Assembly (NCBI GenBank): GCA_026786065.1
Contig: JAJAYS010000269.1
Location: 1-15,740, forward strand
DNA length: 15,740 nt
From: Polaromonas sp.
GTDB taxonomy: Bacteria > Pseudomonadota > Gammaproteobacteria > Burkholderiales > Burkholderiaceae_C
Reading direction: 5' to 3'
A program made the translations under genes and the position numbers. Shown here in pieces: positions 13,532 through 15,740 of the stretch. Every line of letters begins with the position of its first letter. Position 1 is the stretch's first letter. Under the pieces are notes generated by a model. The model had not been told where the DNA came from. It worked only from the letters and a program-made list of their open reading frames with translations, and searched no databases.

Positions 13532-14530
13532 CTACTCAACCTTGCCGATGCGCTTGACCACGCCGGCCATGCGCGCGGCGTCGGCCTGCACATAATTTTC
13601 GAACTCGGGCGTGTCCTGATAGAGCACCGGGCTGCCGGCACCGAGGATGACTTCCTTGACCCGGGCGTCAGCGGCGGCCGCGCGGGCGGCGGCGCGCAAG
13701 CGCTGAGCCACCGGCTCGGGTGTGTCTTTCGGGAGGAACAGCCCGGACCACTGGGCGTATTCGGCGTCGAACCCGGCCGCTTTCAGGCTGCCGACGTCTG
13801 GCAGCGCGACCAGCGGCGCGTTGCCCCAGTGGGCCAGCACCCGCAGCTTGCCGGCCTTGACCTGCTGTAGCACCGTGGCCGGCCCGGACGACACCGCGTC
13901 GATCTGGCCGCCGAGCAGTGCCACGACCGCCGGGCCGGCGCCGGTGAAGGGCACATGCGTCATCTTGATGCCGGCGTTCTGCGCCAGGATTTCCATCGGC
14001 ACATGCATGGTGCCGTAGTTGCCGGACGAGCCGTAGTTGATTGCGCCGGGCCGTTTTTTTGCGTCGGCAACAAACTCCTGAACCGTTTTCCACGGTGCCT
14101 CGGCACGCACCGCCAGCACGGTCGGGTCGGCGGTGAAGCGGGCAATCGGCCGCAGATCGCCAAGCGCGAACATCGGCGACCGGCCCAGCACGCCGTCGGC
14201 CTCGGGGATCACGGTCAGCGACGACAGGGCCAGCAGGATGGTGTAGCCATCGGGTTTGGCCTTCGCAGCCGCCGCCATGCCGATGCCGCCGCCTGCGCCG
14301 GGTTTGTTCTCGATGACCACCGGCTGGCCCAGCTCACGGGCCATCGCCTCGGCCACCGGCCGCGCCACCAGATCGGCCAGCCCACCGGGCGGAAACGGCA
14401 CGACCATCGTGATGGCGCGGGCGGGCCAGGCGGCCGGTGCCTGGGTCTGCGCCTGCGCTGCCAGTGCAAGCAGCCCGGTGACGACTAAAAGGCCTGAGGC
14501 AAGGCCGACTGACAGGAATCTGCGCTGCAT
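13532..14530 (-). CDS. Bug/TctC-family tripartite tricarboxylate transporter solute-binding protein
   Basis: A 332-residue periplasmic binding protein of the Bug family, which is greatly expanded in Burkholderiales and binds carboxylated or amidated small molecules, delivering some of them to TctAB-type transporters. A signal peptide (about residues 1-29, ending LALAAQAQTQA) precedes the mature domain. Family motifs in order are ITMVVPFPPGGLADLVARPV, VVIENKPGAGGG, PDGYTILLA, INYGSSGNYGTMHVPMEIL, HVPFTGAGPAVVALLGGQID and SLKAAGFD, with a normal C-terminus ending KRIGKVE. The ATG at 14530 has GGAAG about 12 bases upstream. No TctA or TctB partner is in the window; many Bug proteins are orphans. 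It is divergent from an FAH-family hydrolase and immediately upstream of a broken paralogue. The ligand is unknown. Confidence 0.93.
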   Translation of the reverse strand: MQRRFLSVGLASGLLVVTGLLALAAQAQTQAPAAWPARAITMVVPFPPGGLADLVARPVAEAMARELGQPVVIENKPGAGGGIGMAAAAKAKPDGYTILLALSSLTVIPEADGVLGRSPMFALGDLRPIARFTADPTVLAVRAEAPWKTVQEFVADAKKRPGAINYGSSGNYGTMHVPMEILAQNAGIKMTHVPFTGAGPAVVALLGGQIDAVSSGPATVLQQVKAGKLRVLAHWGNAPLVALPDVGSLKAAGFDAEYAQWSGLFLPKDTPEPVAQRLRAAARAAAADARVKEVILGAGSPVLYQDTPEFENYVQADAARMAGVVKRIGKVE

Positions 14531-14710
14531 TTTTTGGGGCTTCCGGAAGGTGGAAAAGACGCCTGGATCAAAGCCGTTCGGGGGCTCGGAAATCGCTCAT
14601 CATGCTAACCTAGCGGCCTGCTTTTTTGCGCCCTCGCTATCCCTGACGGACCGCGTCCCGTCCGCTGGTCCGGGCACCCCTGGTCATCGCTTCAAAGAGA
14701 AAACGCACCC
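14531..14710. promoter_or_regulatory. divergent promoter region between the Bug gene and the FAH-family gene
   Basis: This 180-bp space must hold both promoters. A perfect inverted repeat, CGGACC (14647-14652) and GGTCCG (14667-14672), has a 14-bp spacer. A second, overlapping one is GACGG-N8-CCGTC (14645-14662). They lie 38-65 bp before the FAH start codon. These may be operator half-sites, but G+C-rich inverted repeats of this size arise often by chance. No regulator gene adjoins. Confidence 0.35.
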
Positions 14711-15583
14711 ATGAAAATTGCCGCTTTTCTGCATCAGGGTCAGCCCGGTTGTGGCTTGGTCTCGCCCGATATGCTGTCGGTTCAGCCTTTCGATCTGCCG
14801 CTGGCCCAGCGCGAACTCGGGGCGCAGTCGCTGATCGAGCTGCAGGTGCGCGGCGAGCCGCTGCCGGCCCTGCTTGTCGCGCTGAACTTAAGCGACGTGC
14901 AGTTGCGGGCTCCGCTGCCGCGGCCCCGGCGCAACATCTTTTGCGTCGGCAAAAACTACCACGCCCATGCTAGAGAATTCGCAGGCAGCGGCTTTGACAG
15001 CAGCGCCAAATCCGGGGGCGAGATTCCGTCCGACCCGATCATCTTCACCAAGGTGCCCGAGTCCGTCGTCGGCCCCGGTGCCGCGATTGCGATGCCGGAC
15101 GCCTCCAGCGCCATCGACTACGAAGCCGAGCTGACCATCGTCATCGGCAAGGGTGGCAAGGGCATACGCGCGGCCGACGCGCTGGGCCACGTTTGGGGCT
15201 ACACCATCATCAACGACGTGACCGCACGCGACTGGCAAAGCCGGCATCAGCAGTGGCATCTCGGCAAGTCTTTCGACACCTTTTGCCCTATGGGGCCGTG
15301 GCTGGTCAGCGCCGACGAGTGCGACGGCACCAACACCGGCGTGCGCTGCTACGTCAATGGCGAGTTGCGGCAAAACGCATCAACCAAAGACTTCATCTTC
15401 GACATTCCGAAGCTGATCGAAACCATCTCGGCCGGCATCACGCTGTACCCCGGCGACCTGATTGCGACCGGCACACCGGTGGGTGTGGGCATCGGCTTCA
15501 AGCCGCCGAAATATCTGGTGGCCGGCGATGTGGTGCGCGTCGAGATCGACGGCATCGGCCACCTTGAAAACCCGGTGCGCTGA
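14711..15583 (+). CDS. fumarylacetoacetate hydrolase (FAH)-family enzyme
   Basis: A 290-residue member of the FAH superfamily, metal-dependent enzymes that hydrolyse, hydrate or decarboxylate 2-keto or beta-keto acids in catechol, homoprotocatechuate and related pathways. The N-terminal part leads to FCVGKNYHAHAREF near residue 78. DYEAELTIVIGKGGKGI (136-152) supplies the metal-binding Glu138/Glu140, INDVTARDWQ (167-176) supplies Asp169, and GKSFDTFCPMGPWLV (185-199) contains the conserved Lys186. LYPGDLIATGTPVGVGIGF is the usual C-terminal motif. GAGAAAA lies upstream of the ATG at 14711. It is divergent from a Bug binding protein, suggesting joint use in uptake and breakdown of a carboxylate, but the substrate cannot be named from sequence. 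Confidence 0.92.
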   Translation: MKIAAFLHQGQPGCGLVSPDMLSVQPFDLPLAQRELGAQSLIELQVRGEPLPALLVALNLSDVQLRAPLPRPRRNIFCVGKNYHAHAREFAGSGFDSSAKSGGEIPSDPIIFTKVPESVVGPGAAIAMPDASSAIDYEAELTIVIGKGGKGIRAADALGHVWGYTIINDVTARDWQSRHQQWHLGKSFDTFCPMGPWLVSADECDGTNTGVRCYVNGELRQNASTKDFIFDIPKLIETISAGITLYPGDLIATGTPVGVGIGFKPPKYLVAGDVVRVEIDGIGHLENPVR

Positions 15584-15638
15584 CCCGAGTTGCGGGGCTG
15601 AACCGATTTGTTGAACCGACTTACAAGGATGGGGTTCG

Positions 15639-15740
15639 ATGGCTGACTTTCCACAATCTTCTTGGGTCGCTGCGCGGTGGCTGGCCGTAATGCTGGCGGC
15701 GGGCTTGTCGGGCTGCGCCTCGGTCGGTGTTGGCATCGGC
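15639..15740 (+). CDS. putative outer-membrane or periplasmic lipoprotein, 5' end only
   Basis: Only the first 34 codons are in the window. MADFPQSSWVAARWLAVMLA is followed by AGLSGCASVGVGIG, with a lipobox LSGC whose Cys26 would be lipid-modified after signal peptidase II cleavage. AAGGA sits about 9 bases before the ATG, a good ribosome-binding site. The Gly/Val-rich mature start is common in small lipoproteins and does not identify the family. It begins 55 bases after the FAH-family stop and may be cotranscribed. An earlier ATG at 15629 closes after five codons. Confidence 0.7.
   Translation, partial: MADFPQSSWVAARWLAVMLAAGLSGCASVGVGIG

Overview
The window reads as chromosomal DNA of a betaproteobacterium in the order Burkholderiales, most likely the Comamonadaceae (Polaromonas/Rhodoferax/Variovorax type). 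The grounds are high G+C coding sequence, Bug/TctC-type periplasmic binding proteins present as neighbouring paralogues, an acyl-CoA ligase divergent from a Crp/Fnr regulator, and a short dispersed repeat that resembles, from memory, one common in Comamonadaceae genomes. The genus is an inference.

Layout. (1) 1-2180: a 3'-truncated AMP-forming acyl-CoA synthetase on the minus strand, divergent from a Crp/Fnr-family regulator; the 179-bp space between them holds a clear imperfect palindrome over a possible promoter. (2) 2181-3331: a gap with a run of seven GAYYY pentamers and one copy of a dispersed repeat, then an RluF-like pseudouridine synthase. (3) 3425-4165: a decayed hybrid histidine kinase of which only an N-terminal tag, the end of the ATPase domain and two out-of-frame halves of receiver sequence remain; a 9-bp tandem repeat sits at the receiver break and a second copy of the dispersed repeat follows. 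(4) 4299-9205, minus strand: a compact five-gene operon for an archaic (Csu-type) chaperone-usher pilus, in transcription order major SCPU pilin, a short atypical subunit, periplasmic chaperone, outer-membrane usher and two-domain tip subunit. An A+T-rich spacer separates it from (5) htpG (Hsp90) at 9482-11368. (6) 11388-13531: an MmgE/PrpD C-terminal scrap just after htpG, a YegD-type Hsp70 relative on the minus strand, and a broken Bug/TctC gene. (7) 13532-15740: an intact Bug/TctC solute-binding protein, divergent from a fumarylacetoacetate-hydrolase-family enzyme, followed by the start of a lipoprotein gene.

How the parts work together. The pilus operon is self-contained: chaperone and usher export and assemble the three subunits. 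The Bug protein and the FAH-family enzyme form a plausible uptake-plus-catabolism pair for an unknown carboxylate; the broken second Bug gene and the MmgE/PrpD scrap suggest a larger carboxylate-use locus that has eroded. Three pseudogenes, two copies of a dispersed repeat and small tandem repeats point to past rearrangement. I see no phage, transposase, CRISPR array, tRNA or rRNA, and no convincing undescribed multi-gene system. The least ordinary items are the reduced Csu-type operon with its atypical second subunit, the in-frame tandem Bug remnant, and the palindrome between the ligase and the Crp/Fnr gene.
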